Source: JBBQYD01 sp942493075 (GTDB lineage: Bacteria; Verrucomicrobiota; Verrucomicrobiia; Limisphaerales; UBA8199). Taken from it: a stretch of 64,000 nt of DNA. Positions 44,301-53,393 of the stretch are shown here, piece by piece. The notes below the pieces were generated by a model, which was not told the DNA's origin, ran no database searches, and worked only from the letters and a program-made list of their open reading frames with translations. Location: the NCBI GenBank assembly GCA_942493075.1, contig OW818681.1, forward strand, positions 5,518,001-5,582,000. The letters run 5' to 3'. Position 1 is the stretch's first letter, and each line of letters opens with the position of its first letter. The translations under genes and the position numbers were made by a program.

Positions 44301-44690
44301 CTCTCCGGGTCCTCCAAGGGCCGCTGATTTCCGGGCATCGTTCTGCAGAACAAAAGCTGCCCCATCCGCTCCATTAGCACCGACATCCTGATAGATAAAC
44401 GTGGCCTCAAAAGCATCAACAGCCACCGGAAAACCATAGAAAGCGCTTCTCGCTTGTTCGGGGTGACCATCTGTCAGAATCAAATGGTTATTCGGCATAA
44501 TGGCAGCCCCCCCGTTCGTCGCCCACATAGAACCCAAGGCAGTACCAGCCGAACCAGAGAGGACTGCGACGCAAAGAAAAACCACAGCGAACATCACGCC
44601 AAGCTTCTCATCAGACCTATGAGGAATCCACCGGGTGAAGGCGAAGAACGGTCCGTGGGCTTCTCGATGGATCTCTAATGAACTTCTCAT
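41400..44690 (-). CDS. Exported multidomain protein: lectin-like, Ig-like and six-hairpin glycosidase-like
   Basis: About 1096 residues from ATG 44690; ATG 44594 would start directly at the hydrophobic signal (MFAVVFLCVAVLSGSAGTAL) and is also plausible. The first 200 residues after the signal form a legume-lectin-like beta-sandwich with FEATFIYQDVGANGADGAAF and GEWLGYSG. An Ig-like domain follows (LLYQWQHNGTNL to GNYQLIVSNSYG). The middle lacks clear motifs. The C-terminal 450 residues resemble a six-hairpin (alpha/alpha)6 glycosidase fold: repeated helices such as LRKLAEFMM-like RCRKLAEFMMARQNSDGML, ETGPAVLFLLELYH and LTQTAEAFLLAYKVTG. It probably binds and degrades a polysaccharide outside the cell. 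No catalytic residues could be fixed. Confidence 0.72.
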   Translation of the reverse strand: MRSSLEIHREAHGPFFAFTRWIPHRSDEKLGVMFAVVFLCVAVLSGSAGTALGSMWATNGGAAIMPNNHLILTDGHPEQARSAFYGFPVAVDAFEATFIYQDVGANGADGAAFVLQNDARKSAALGGPGEWLGYSGASKITNSVALAFNIYSSPGMALKTGGEVGAYMGTAPVNLSSGNPIEITVLYQNSLMVVTLRDRVTGGSFTNSYSVDLPTVVGGHTAYVGFTGGCGGKASYQTISAFTFGLLRSRPEVRMNVQPLSLMRPAGLGFTLPAAVTGTEPLLYQWQHNGTNLNDNVGTSGTHANALINTTPRSGDAGNYQLIVSNSYGVATSSVVVVMVAAPGLKDLPPVTLRGQRVMVAAEVKDGRLQERYSGLSGGKWIEVAQTAQQEAMGSVSIVTAGNTLMTGSVRNVQISDDGALVEELAIGDHRVVRKITVVDGGPWIRVVTRFEPSRSVAFRQFCDRFKFSHSPDWTFSPSVGGFVPDAIYKAPLILVQSKQVSFGIVPDLTTLSRDTLQLCNHALDLQVPDGPTLGIGFMPAGRTSHSVYSPDLNRVWTNGSAIENAYFMMVNASSAPTEAYRDAVRFHWHQFGRDAQAHAASQQVGTDSRYKSLALWDDWRETTWKQESTEQWLTVNLPDGSVGGGVRTRRWGPGPSVYLSAWFNTLRTSFGMALYAKRSNNAELLRLAGQTVELALKAPGPNGAFKCIAVPTEQGQNLWAAGDGSMNSTKDGFLGYDMCWTGYWLLRWRAAGLPESEGILPRCRKLAEFMMARQNSDGMLPTRFAEDGSVEEALSRTVKAETGPAVLFLLELYHQDSNTNYLESARKGLAFLEREVVSTRQWYDFETFYSCSPRRADFDERTQQWPVNNLALTQTAEAFLLAYKVTGEQHYLATGEAVLDYLLLYQQCWTNPRLDGLTCDTMLLGGFTTQNSDAEWSDARQSQCGNILLDYYRITRKVEYLERGVAALRAQFPVSPSENWAHEGYGGKAGISSFHWGTGSGLAGIEMEEDDLRDAVVDVAAQRAIGVNGLDLSDCKVGNGQIQFELSSPFAWKRQPVVVFRQTSPAQSYRIIVNGVNAGVWLGADLEKGIPLPAP

Positions 44691-44993
44691 GTGATGTTCA
44701 GGATGATGCATTTCTGGATTGGGTTATCCGTCGATGTTCTATTGCATGCGACGTTTCTGTCGCCGTGCGCCAAAACAAACTGTTACCCGAATAGGGTTTG
44801 AGAAGCTGATCCGTTGTGCCAGAAGGTGTGTTACCCGATGGCCCTTTAGTTTCTCAAGTTTCCGTGTCTTATTGTTAGTAGTGGTTTGCAGGTTCGAATG
44901 CGAGATAAAATGTAGCAGGGGGCGGGTTGCAAGAGCTGACAAGGCCAGCCCCAAGAGGGCTATAAACAAGATAGGGGGTGCAACCGGAGAGAG

Positions 44994-45125
44994 TGCAGGC
45001 CTTTCTTTGCGGGAGTTCTGCCAGAGGAAGCCAAGCGAGAGATTATCTCCCGCAACCTGGACATCAGCGCTAGAAATGACTTCGCACTGCTGGAACAGAT
45101 CGGCGGGGAGTGCGCCGGAGCCGTA
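44994..45125 (+). pseudogene. Fragment of a HipA toxin kinase gene
   Basis: One frame reads CRPFFAGVLPEEAKREIISR, then NLDISARNDFALLEQIGGEC and AGAVT. This is the N-terminal region of HipA, where 'RPFFAGLLPEG..R..IARNL..S..NDFALLxxIGGECAGAV' is conserved. Nothing before or after encodes the kinase core, and no HipB gene is present. It passes directly into the second 2TM-gene repeat. The rest of 44691-45647 holds no supported gene. Confidence 0.7.
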
Positions 45126-45275
45126 ACGAGAAACTTAGCTGCTCTCACTGTGTTTGTTATCATGTTCTGCCTGCTTCCTGGATTCCCTGCTAAACGGTTT
45201 CCAGCCTCCTCGATCCCGGGCATTGCAAACTACAATTCGCGCCCGGTTTTGGAATCGGCCCTGCCTGGCAATCAA
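45119..45275. repeat. Duplicated promoter and start of the 2TM gene, copy 2
   Basis: The minus-strand frame from ATG 45163 gives only MITNTVRAAKFLVT before reaching the HipA fragment. The shared DNA continues to about 45275 (attgcaaactacaattcgcg). Compare 40921-41091. Confidence 0.75.
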
Positions 45276-45647
45276 ATCCGATCCCGTGCCCCGGGCCCAA
45301 CAAGAGGCACGCGGCGAGGGGTCCGCAGGAAGGGGAGAGGAAACAAGAAATCACAAACCTAATCACGACGGTCGGATAACTGCGATTTCCTTTGCACTTC
45401 AGTACTCATACGCGTGGACCTGCTTCATCACACTGAAGCGAACCAGTCCTGCTGACAATTATCCAAAAGTCAGACAATTTTATTTTTTCCTATTGCCAGC
45501 GGCCTCAGTGCCGTGTTAAATCGGCATGAAGCCTCCAACAACGTTCTGAGCCCGTCACCCGGGTGCAGTTTCGTCGCCCAATTGCGTGGTGGAGGCGTGA
45601 AGGATCGACAAAACTGTTATGCGGCGTACCTAGTAAACGAGACCCCT

Positions 45648-48600
45648 ATGAACCCCAAACAAATCCCAATAATATTAAGCGTAATGCTGGCGGCAGGCGT
45701 TGCCAGCGCTCAGTGGACCGGAACCGACCTGGGCAGCCCGGCGCAACCCGGTAGCTTTACCGTCAACGGCGACGGCACCACCACCATCAGGGGTGGCGGC
45801 AGCGACATCTGGGGTACCAGTGATAGCGGTTATTACTATTATCAATCCGTCAGCGGGCTCAATTGGGATGTGAAGGTTCGGGTGCGCAGTTTGGAAGGTC
45901 CTGATAACTGGACCAAAGCGGAACTCATGATCCGGGTGCCCGATAGCTCCGGGCTGCCCCAAGCCAATGATCCGTTCCTGGCCCTCATGACCACGCGTGC
46001 CGCGGGTCAAAACGAAATCAGGGACCAGCACCGCGCCAGCCGCGGCGGAAGCGCCGGCGAGATCGCGGTGAGCCCGGTGGTGCGTCCTTCCTATCCCAAT
46101 ACCTGGTTTCGGCTCCAGCGCTTTGGGGGCAAGGTCACGTCGTACTACGGCACCAACGGGGTTGACTGGGTTAAGTACTCCGAAATTAACACGCTGGTGG
46201 GCACGGGCGATTGGAACGGCGGCAGTCGGTTGCCATTGACCGTTCTGGTCGGCTTTGCCATCACCGGCCATAATGACACGCCTCCCAACGTGGGCACCGC
46301 GATTGTTTCAGACATGACTGTCACGCAAGCTCCCGTGACCCAGCCGAACACGGCGGTCATCCTGACCAACGCGGTCAACGATACCGCCTACCTGGGCACT
46401 GAAGCCACTTTCAGCTTTATTACGACCAACAGCGGTGCCAATCCCGTGTTCCCGGGTTACAACGTGATGGAGTATCAATGGTACAAGAACGCTACTCTGA
46501 TAACCAATGCCACTGGACCGCATCTCACTTTCCTGAGTCGAACCGAGGATAATGGTGCCGCCGTTTATTGCGTCGCCAACATCGAAGCTCCCAATACCAG
46601 CATCACGGTAACGAGCGCCACTGCCAATCTGACGGTCCTTCCCGGCAGCCTGATGTACACCAACGGCGTCAAACAGGAGTTCTTCCCCGGCGGCACCCGC
46701 TTGGCCACCGAAGCTGGAGGTACCGTGCCCGGCGTAGTCACTGTCTCTCGCACCATGGATCTTCCCCAGAACCTTGGCAATAATTACTCCCGCCGCATCA
46801 GTGGCTGGTTCATTCCCGATACCACCATCGAACACGTCTTCTTCCTGGCGGCGGACGATGATACCGACCTGTTCCTGAGCACCGATGCCAACCCCGCTAA
46901 CAAACGGGTCATTGCCCGTGAGACCGGCTGGGCCGCCAGCCTGGCCTGGAGTGGCACCGACGAGGCTTGCTCAAGCTTCTACTCCGAAGACGACGGAGTG
47001 ACCTACCCTTACGCCACGGGAATTCTCCTGACCGCCGGACAGCCTTACTACATTGAAGCCGTTCATCACCAGGGCGGTGGCGGAGACAACCTGGCAGTGA
47101 CTTACAAGCATTTTATGGAGTTCGACCCGCTCCCGAATGACCCCACTCGCATGACCAATGGCCTGGTGCTCATCACCAGCCCCGTCACCACCCTGGCCTG
47201 GGTGACCCAGCCCGTAAACACTTCCTCCTATGAAGGCGTGAATGCTGTGCTGACGTCCGCGGCAACTTCGGACAGCGAGTTCCTGTTAAGCTACCAATGG
47301 TATCGCAACAACGCACCCATCCCTGGCGCCAACAACGGCACCTACACTGTGACTGCTCCTCTTATGACCGATAGCGGCGCTCAGTTCTTTGTCACCGCCT
47401 CCACCGCTTTGGGCGAATTATCCATCACCAGTGCCCCGATCACCCTGACCGTTCTGCAGTCGGTCTGGGAACCCGGCTGGGCCAGCGTCGAGTTCTTCCC
47501 CGGAGCCAGCATCGCCTCGGTGATCGCCGGCACCGCCGGCAATCCGTCCTACGTGACCACCAGCCCGAAGTTTGAAGCCGGTGTGAACGGGGAAGCCGGC
47601 GAGGATTACGCCCGGCGCGTCAGCGGCTATCTCGTGCCGCCAACCACCGACGATTACGTCTTCTTTGTCAACTCCGACGATGCTTCCGAGCTCTATCTGA
47701 GCACGGACAACAAGCCCGCCAACAAACGGCTCGTCGCGCAGCAGATCGACAGTTCCGGCACCTGGCAATGGCTCGCTGGTTCCACCCAGAAACGTTCCGA
47801 CCAATGGACGCCAGATAACGGCGTCACCTTCCCCTACCAATCGGGCATCCGCCTTACCGGCGGTCAGAAGTATTACATGGAAGTCATCCAGCGCGAAGGC
47901 AGTGGCGAAGACCACGTGGAAGTCACTTACAAGAAGCTCACTGATATAGATCCCGTGAACGGAATCGACACTCGGCTGTTTGGCAGCGCAATCGGCATCA
48001 ATGCCGTTCGTTGCTCATGGGTCGCTTTCACCACCCAGCCAACCAACGCGACAGCAGGGTTGGCTGCCACCGCAAAATTTGTTGCGGTAGGGGCGACTGA
48101 TTCCACCCAGAGCGTCGGCACCACAGGCGACCCCCGGCCGTTGGCGGCAAAACCGGTTTATGTCATGTACCAATGGCAGCGAAATGGGAGCGACATTCCC
48201 GGTGCCACCGATTCCACTCTGGCGGTGACGCCCGTTCAGCCCTCTGATAATGGTGCCGTGTTCCTCTGCAAGATGCGCGCGCTGGGTTTTGCGAACAACG
48301 CACTCACCCCCATCTGGAGCAACAGCCAGCCCGCGACTCTGACGGTCACCGGTCCGAGTGTGTTCGAGCCGGGCTTTGTCCGGGTGGAATTCTGGGATAA
48401 CGACGCCAGCCGTGCCGGCATCTACACAGGTAAGGCGGGCACTCCCACCTATGTCACCACCTCGCCAGCCTTTACCGCCGCCGTGAATGAAGACAGCGGC
48501 GATAACTTTGGCCGTCGTCTTAGCGGCTACTTTATCCCTCCCACCACTGATAGCTACGTCTTCTTTATGACCTCGGATGATGATGGGGACCTGTTCCTCA

Positions 48601-50417
48601 GCACCGATGACAAACCGTTCAACAAACGCCTCATCGCGCGCGAACCAGGCAGTTCCGGTGGCAGCCGGAATTGGCTCAACGTGGCGGACCGCCGCTCGGA
48701 TCAGTTCACCGATCCATCTACCGGCCTTCAGCCTTACACGGCGGGCATCCCCCTGGTTGGAGGAACCAAATACTACATCGAAGGGGTGCATCACGAGGGC
48801 GGCGGGGGCGATTACTTCAATGTCTATTACAAGCGGATCAACGATCCCGACCCGGTCAACGGAGCGGATTCGACCCTATTCGGAAGCGTTATTGGTAGTT
48901 ATGTGACGCCCTCTTCGCGGGTCACTTTCACCGTGCAGCCTCAGAACGCGACCGTGTCCACGGTTTCCACGGTTACTTTCAGCGCCCTGGCTGAAACAGA
49001 CTCAACCCTCAGTGTGGGCGTCACCGGTGACCCTCGTCCCCGGGTCACCAATCCCGTTTACACCCTTTATCAATGGCAGCGCAACGGCGTGGATATCGCC
49101 GGTGCCACTGATGCCACTTATACCCGGCTCATCCAGCCCTCCGATAACGCGGCGCAGTTTGTCTGCAAAGCTCGCGGTCTGGGCTACGCCAATGCCGGCT
49201 TGACTCCGATCTGGAGCAATAGCTTGCCAGCGACGGTCACCTTCACCGACACTCAGGCGCCCACGATTCTGTATGCGGCGTATTTCACGGATCTCAACGT
49301 GGAACCGGACGCCCAGATCGTCACTATTAAGTTCAGCGAGTATATGAATCCGACCCTGCTGTCGGATTCTGCCCGCTACTCAATCACCGGTGTGACCGTA
49401 ACCAGCGCCATCGTGAACTCCAATGACTTCCGGAGCGTGCGGCTGGTGCTGTCCGGCATCCCGACTCTGCCGGTCAATGTTGTGATCAACGGCCTCGCTG
49501 ATCCGGCTGGTAATATGGTCGCCGGAACGTCCTCCGCCATCCAGGCCGTCCCTCTCATCAGCCAGGACATCGGCAATCTGCAAGACAGCGGTCAGCCCAA
49601 TCCGGTTTACCCCAGCGTGCTGTGGGTGGACGGCGCCCGCAACTACACCGTTGCCGTCCAGGGTAGCGATATTTGGGGCCCCGCCGACGGGTTCAACTTC
49701 CTGTATGAGCAGAAGACCGGCAACTTCGATGTCGTGGTCCGTCAAAAGAGCATCGATCACACGTCCCATTGGGCCAAAGGCGGTTTGATGGTGCGGGAGA
49801 CCCTGACGCCCGGCAGCCGTCATTGGAATGTCTTGAATACGCCGTTGGAATCGGATGGCATCCAGGCCGTTGACGGCTCCGGCATGGGCGCCAGTGTGGT
49901 CCAGTGCGGCAAGCGCGATACGACCGATGGGGAGAGCGCCGAATGGACCCTCACTCTGGCCGATCCCCCGGACCCAGCGTATCCCAATGCCTGGCTGCGC
50001 CTCAAACGCACGGGCAACCTACTCCAGGCCTATTCCTCCATTGACGGGGTGACCTGGCTTCTCCGCGGTGAGCAGGATCCCAGCACCGTGGGAGCCCTGA
50101 CACCCCTGCCTACCCAGGTGTTTGTAGGCATCGCCGCAACGGGTCATAATAATGATGATCCGTTGAGCATGGACCCGCCGCGGTTCTGGAACTTCATGGA
50201 GTTCGAAGATTATAACTCCAGTTTCGTCCCGACGCTGCCCACAAAGGTGGCCGCCAGAATCGTGGGGACCAACGTCGAGATCTCCTGGTCGCCAACCGGC
50301 GGACGCCTCGAGTCTTGTACCGCGTTAGGACCGAACGCCACCTGGTCGGATGCCGGTACGGCCAACCCGGCCGTGCTGCCTGCCACCGGGACCCGTTTCT
50401 TCCGGGTTGTCCGTTAA
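45648..50417 (+). CDS. Giant exported PA14-like and Ig-like surface protein
   Basis: 1589 residues from ATG 45648, which begins a signal peptide (MNPKQIPIILSVMLAAGVASAQ); a longer frame to 45513 is not supported. In order: a concanavalin-like DUF1349-type domain (VKVRVRSLEGPDNWTKAELMIR), an Ig-like domain (YQWYKNATLITNATG), three PA14-like units (each with RRxSGxxxPxTTxxYVFFxxxDDxxxLxLSTDxxPxNKRxIA and PYYIEAVHHxGGG-type blocks) separated by Ig-like domains, an SbsA-like Ig domain (VTIKFSEYMNPTLLS), a second DUF1349-like domain (FDVVVRQKSIDHTSHWAKGGLM) and a C-terminal beta tail ending FFRVVR. It should bind carbohydrate outside the cell. No catalytic residues are evident. Confidence 0.88.
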   Translation: MNPKQIPIILSVMLAAGVASAQWTGTDLGSPAQPGSFTVNGDGTTTIRGGGSDIWGTSDSGYYYYQSVSGLNWDVKVRVRSLEGPDNWTKAELMIRVPDSSGLPQANDPFLALMTTRAAGQNEIRDQHRASRGGSAGEIAVSPVVRPSYPNTWFRLQRFGGKVTSYYGTNGVDWVKYSEINTLVGTGDWNGGSRLPLTVLVGFAITGHNDTPPNVGTAIVSDMTVTQAPVTQPNTAVILTNAVNDTAYLGTEATFSFITTNSGANPVFPGYNVMEYQWYKNATLITNATGPHLTFLSRTEDNGAAVYCVANIEAPNTSITVTSATANLTVLPGSLMYTNGVKQEFFPGGTRLATEAGGTVPGVVTVSRTMDLPQNLGNNYSRRISGWFIPDTTIEHVFFLAADDDTDLFLSTDANPANKRVIARETGWAASLAWSGTDEACSSFYSEDDGVTYPYATGILLTAGQPYYIEAVHHQGGGGDNLAVTYKHFMEFDPLPNDPTRMTNGLVLITSPVTTLAWVTQPVNTSSYEGVNAVLTSAATSDSEFLLSYQWYRNNAPIPGANNGTYTVTAPLMTDSGAQFFVTASTALGELSITSAPITLTVLQSVWEPGWASVEFFPGASIASVIAGTAGNPSYVTTSPKFEAGVNGEAGEDYARRVSGYLVPPTTDDYVFFVNSDDASELYLSTDNKPANKRLVAQQIDSSGTWQWLAGSTQKRSDQWTPDNGVTFPYQSGIRLTGGQKYYMEVIQREGSGEDHVEVTYKKLTDIDPVNGIDTRLFGSAIGINAVRCSWVAFTTQPTNATAGLAATAKFVAVGATDSTQSVGTTGDPRPLAAKPVYVMYQWQRNGSDIPGATDSTLAVTPVQPSDNGAVFLCKMRALGFANNALTPIWSNSQPATLTVTGPSVFEPGFVRVEFWDNDASRAGIYTGKAGTPTYVTTSPAFTAAVNEDSGDNFGRRLSGYFIPPTTDSYVFFMTSDDDGDLFLSTDDKPFNKRLIAREPGSSGGSRNWLNVADRRSDQFTDPSTGLQPYTAGIPLVGGTKYYIEGVHHEGGGGDYFNVYYKRINDPDPVNGADSTLFGSVIGSYVTPSSRVTFTVQPQNATVSTVSTVTFSALAETDSTLSVGVTGDPRPRVTNPVYTLYQWQRNGVDIAGATDATYTRLIQPSDNAAQFVCKARGLGYANAGLTPIWSNSLPATVTFTDTQAPTILYAAYFTDLNVEPDAQIVTIKFSEYMNPTLLSDSARYSITGVTVTSAIVNSNDFRSVRLVLSGIPTLPVNVVINGLADPAGNMVAGTSSAIQAVPLISQDIGNLQDSGQPNPVYPSVLWVDGARNYTVAVQGSDIWGPADGFNFLYEQKTGNFDVVVRQKSIDHTSHWAKGGLMVRETLTPGSRHWNVLNTPLESDGIQAVDGSGMGASVVQCGKRDTTDGESAEWTLTLADPPDPAYPNAWLRLKRTGNLLQAYSSIDGVTWLLRGEQDPSTVGALTPLPTQVFVGIAATGHNNDDPLSMDPPRFWNFMEFEDYNSSFVPTLPTKVAARIVGTNVEISWSPTGGRLESCTALGPNATWSDAGTANPAVLPATGTRFFRVVR

Positions 50418-50713
50418 CACCGTGAGTTAGATTCAGATCAGGTCGGGATGACGGGGCGCACTCGTCATCCCGGCCTCACCACGGGACTCAGCCTGGCTGA
50501 AGAAGTTTTTCACAACCAAGGCGCAAAGAAAAGGCGGGGGATGGGAACACGTCTGTGTAGCCCAGGTGTCCTCGGCGTGGCGGCTCGCTTTCGCGTTTGT
50601 GTCTGTCAGGATCTTTGGCTGGTTGTCGGGCCTTCAGGTCTTTTCTTGGCAACTTTGTTGTTCAATGGAGTTGCTGTTCTTAGGTGGTTTCTTTCTGCAG
50701 AGTCAGACTTGCC

Positions 50714-50832
50714 CGCAACCAGAAGGGTTGCCAAATAGTAGCCGGAGCGTCGTAGCGAAGCGAAGACCTCCGGTTATGTCGCGGATGAGAACAGCACCCC
50801 GGACCCGGGGTGCCAGACCAGTTCACCCGAGG
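50714..50832 (+). repeat. Hairpin repeat family R1, copy A
   Basis: About 115 bp with three palindromes: GCAACC/GGTTGC, CCGGAG/CTCCGG and CACCCCG/CGGGGTG, the last two around gtcgtagcgaagcgaaga and gacc. The following 195 bp (to 51012) is near-identical to the DNA after copy C. Confidence 0.85.
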
Positions 50833-51012
50833 TCGAACCGGTGTGATCCTCCTGCGCTGGGGAAGGAAGGACTAAAAATTGATGTGTGAACGAACGGAAC
50901 AACAATGATTCTGAACAGAAGGGGAACCAAGAGAACATGGTGCCGAAGAAGCAAACAGGTCGGTCTCATGACACAGCGACGGGTTAGATACCGGCGATGT
51001 TCATTTCCCTTC

Positions 51013-51135
51013 AGTACTGTCGGTAGCACAACGTCACACAATAAAGATTTCAGTTTTTCGGGTTTGCGCTTTCGCGACGCAAACCCGAGAAACTGGGGGT
51101 TGACATAAAAAGAGGCACGAAGCTACCAACAGCAC
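51013..51135 (+). mobile_element. MITE-like deletion derivative of the IS110-type element
   Basis: GTACTGTCGGTAGC (51014-51027) and GCTACCAACAGCAC (51122-51135) form imperfect inverted ends identical or nearly so to those around the IS at 52813-54679. The 94 bp between them keep the IS right-end segment from cacaataa through ttgacataaaaagaggcacgaagc, including the 18-bp-stem hairpin (arms 51051-51068 and 51078-51095), but contain no transposase. Confidence 0.7.
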
Positions 51136-51228
51136 GAATTCCGGTTTGATCATCATTCCTGTGATCACGTCTGTGTGTAGCGCAGGGTGTCCTCGGCAAG
51201 GAAGGCTGATGCTCAAGGCTCCCCCTCC

Positions 51229-51345
51229 CGCAACCTGAAGGGTTGCCAAAAAGTAGCCGGAGCGTCGGAGCGAAGCGAAGACCTCCGGTTCCGACGCAGA
51301 TGGGAATTGCACCCCGGACCCGGGGTGCCAGACCAGTTCACCCGC
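51229..51345 (+). repeat. Hairpin repeat family R1, copy B
   Basis: Same three-palindrome unit as copy A, here with gcaacctgaagggttgcc and a perfect CACCCCGGACCCGGGGTG. The 100 bp upstream (cacgtctgtgtgtagcgcag and ggaaggctgatgctcaagg) match those before copy D. The only other DNA in 50418-51406 is spacer. Confidence 0.85.
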
Positions 51346-51406
51346 GACCGAACTAGTGTGATCCCCCCTCTCGTGACGGATTCACCGCCCTGCTGTCCAA
51401 CCCTTC

Positions 51407-52483
51407 ATGACTTTGCGCTTCATAGCACCAGGGCTGCCAGGAGGGTTGTTGATCGCGGCACTCATTTTCAATGCATTGCTGATCCCTTCCCTGCTTTATG
51501 GCCAGTCGGCATCCTATTCTGGGCACGCGTTCGTGGGCAGCGTTACTAACGGAGAGGAGAGAAAGGAGTTACTATGCGAGTTTGATGCAACCATTGTCGG
51601 GGAGACTTACGAACTTAAGACTTTTTGGGCGAACAACGTCGTTAGTCACTTCACCGATGATGGACATTTCGCTTATTCGACAACCTCCCAGGAACAGCGA
51701 CTGATCACCAACAATCTAAAGAAGGTAGTATCTTTGCCGGCTAAACGTGCGGCTACTGCTGGGAAGAGGGACATGATCGCGTACCACACAGAGTTGGAGC
51801 GGGCGATCCTTTTTACTGTGACCGGTGACAGGCGCTTTAACTCCGGTTTAGCGCCGTTTGAGTCGCCCGGTTGGCCATCTCAGGATATCTATTCCACCGA
51901 GATAAAGCGTCAGACCGCCTGGCCTCGTTTGCCTGTCACAGCGTCCTTCACGGTGGACCGTGAAAAGCGGTTGGAAGCGCTAAACAAAGCCAAAGCCAAC
52001 ACCCAACCAAAATCGCAGGACACTACACGATACCTGGAGGGAGTTAGCGATGGAATCCTCTGGGCCAATTACAGCGCAAGCTTCCACGAAGTCGGCGGAT
52101 ATAATCTGCCTGCGGAATCGGAGTTCCAGTATTGCAGCCCATCGCATAGAACGCTCGGCGCCAGGTTTATTCGCGTAGTGGTCACGGAGGCTTCTATTAC
52201 CTCGAACGCAGCGGCCATCATGCTGCCCCCACTAACGTCGGACACATACGTTCAGGATGTGCGAACGGCTAGAACCTACGGCTACGTGGCAAAAGACGGA
52301 GCATGGTTGACGACCAACCAACTGCCCAACCAAGCTCGTGAACTCAAGGCATCTGTGGGTGGTGGTATCAAGCTTCCTTCCAGGAACCCGACACTCGCCC
52401 TCCTTGTCATTATTCTTTCATTACCGGTAATTCTGCTAGTCTCACGAGCGCTCTCAAAGACACGCAGACAGGCCGGGCAATGA
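51407..52483 (+). CDS. Membrane-anchored hypothetical protein
   Basis: 358 residues. An N-terminal hydrophobic segment (GLLIAALIFNALLIPSLLYG) is a signal or anchor, and a C-terminal helix (LALLVIILSLPVILLVSRAL) with a basic end makes this a protein tethered at both sides or at the C-terminus. The exterior part has an antiparallel-beta character (FVGSVTNGEERKELLCEFDA, IVGETYELKTFWANN, TASFTVDREKRL, RFIRVVVTEASITS). No known family is recognised. It lies exactly between two long compound repeats (50714-51345 and 52515-54897), so recombination between these could delete it. Confidence 0.68.
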   Translation: MTLRFIAPGLPGGLLIAALIFNALLIPSLLYGQSASYSGHAFVGSVTNGEERKELLCEFDATIVGETYELKTFWANNVVSHFTDDGHFAYSTTSQEQRLITNNLKKVVSLPAKRAATAGKRDMIAYHTELERAILFTVTGDRRFNSGLAPFESPGWPSQDIYSTEIKRQTAWPRLPVTASFTVDREKRLEALNKAKANTQPKSQDTTRYLEGVSDGILWANYSASFHEVGGYNLPAESEFQYCSPSHRTLGARFIRVVVTEASITSNAAAIMLPPLTSDTYVQDVRTARTYGYVAKDGAWLTTNQLPNQARELKASVGGGIKLPSRNPTLALLVIILSLPVILLVSRALSKTRRQAGQ

Positions 52484-52514
52484 CATGACCGGCCCGCCAC
52501 GCCCGCTACCTACC

Positions 52515-52632
52515 GCAACCAGAAGGGTTGCCAAATAGTAGCCGGAGCGTCGGAGCGAAGCGAAGACCTCCGGTTAAGTCGCAAATGGGAATTGCACCCC
52601 GGGCCCGGGGTGCCAGACAACTCACTCACGGC
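52515..52632 (+). repeat. Hairpin repeat family R1, copy C
   Basis: Matches copy A, with perfect GGGCCCGGGG-type palindrome near 52597-52612. The next 180 bp (to about 52812, ggaaggaaggattagaaatt and cagcgacgggttagagacc) repeat the DNA at 50833-51012 almost base for base. Confidence 0.85.
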
Positions 52633-53096
52633 CGAACCGGTGTGATCCTCCTGCGCTAGGGAAGGAAGGATTAGAAATTGATGTGTGAACGAACGGAACA
52701 ACAATGATTCTGAACAGAAGGGGAACCAAGAGAACATGGTGCCGAAGAAGCAAACGGGTCGGTCTCATGACACAGCGACGGGTTAGAGACCGGCGATGTT
52801 CATTTCCCTTCAGTACTGTCGGTAGCCTCCAATTCCTAAAAGGAATCGCATCGTGACCATGGACCTTATAGGTTATTCGTATGTCCATACCAACGTGCAG
52901 CATGGCCGTGCTTAATTTGATGCGCCGCAAGGCTGCTCGTTCGGTAGACTGGCTCCTGTTGGTGACGTGCGTATCGTTTGGAGAGCTTAGCCTGACTTTC
53001 GCATTGCGGAGGTTGGGCGGGTTTCCCGCTGGAAAGATTCGTGTTGTATCCAACCAACAGGCACGGAGGTGTGGGCATGCAAACCAAAGGTAAAGC

Positions 53097-53393
53097 ATGA
53101 ATAGTCTTCCTGTTCTCAATCCGAAAGCCGCTGCTATTGACGTGGGCAGTGAGCAAATGCATGTATCAGTTGCTGGCGGGCCGCCCAAGGTGTTTGGCTC
53201 GACCACCACCGAGTTGCACGCATTGCGCGACTACCTGCTGGAACAAGGGGTCAACACAGTGGCGATGGAAGCGACCGGAATTTATTGGCTTTGTCCGTAT
53301 GAGGTGCTGGAAAAAGCCGGTCTCAATCCGATCATGGTGAACGGGAAGGAAGTACGTTCGCAACCTGCCAGGACGCAAGACCGACATGAGTGA
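53097..53393 (+). CDS. IS110-type transposase, N-terminal part (frameshifted)
   Basis: 98 codons before a stop. It starts MNSLPVLNPKAAAIDVGSEQ and contains AIDVG (first catalytic Asp), then MEATGIYWLC (Glu) and NGKEVR. The native continuation NLPGRKTDMSDCQW lies in another frame and begins to be readable near 53366, so one extra base (or a two-base loss) sits near 53360-53366. The RuvC-like DEDD centre is thereby split. Related proteins act as recombinases guided by a structured RNA from the element's own non-coding DNA. Confidence 0.85.
   Translation: MNSLPVLNPKAAAIDVGSEQMHVSVAGGPPKVFGSTTTELHALRDYLLEQGVNTVAMEATGIYWLCPYEVLEKAGLNPIMVNGKEVRSQPARTQDRHE

Noticed and set aside
48015..48794. Minus-strand 259-codon open frame
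   Set aside because: It is antisense to the PA14/Ig gene, arising from high GC third positions.
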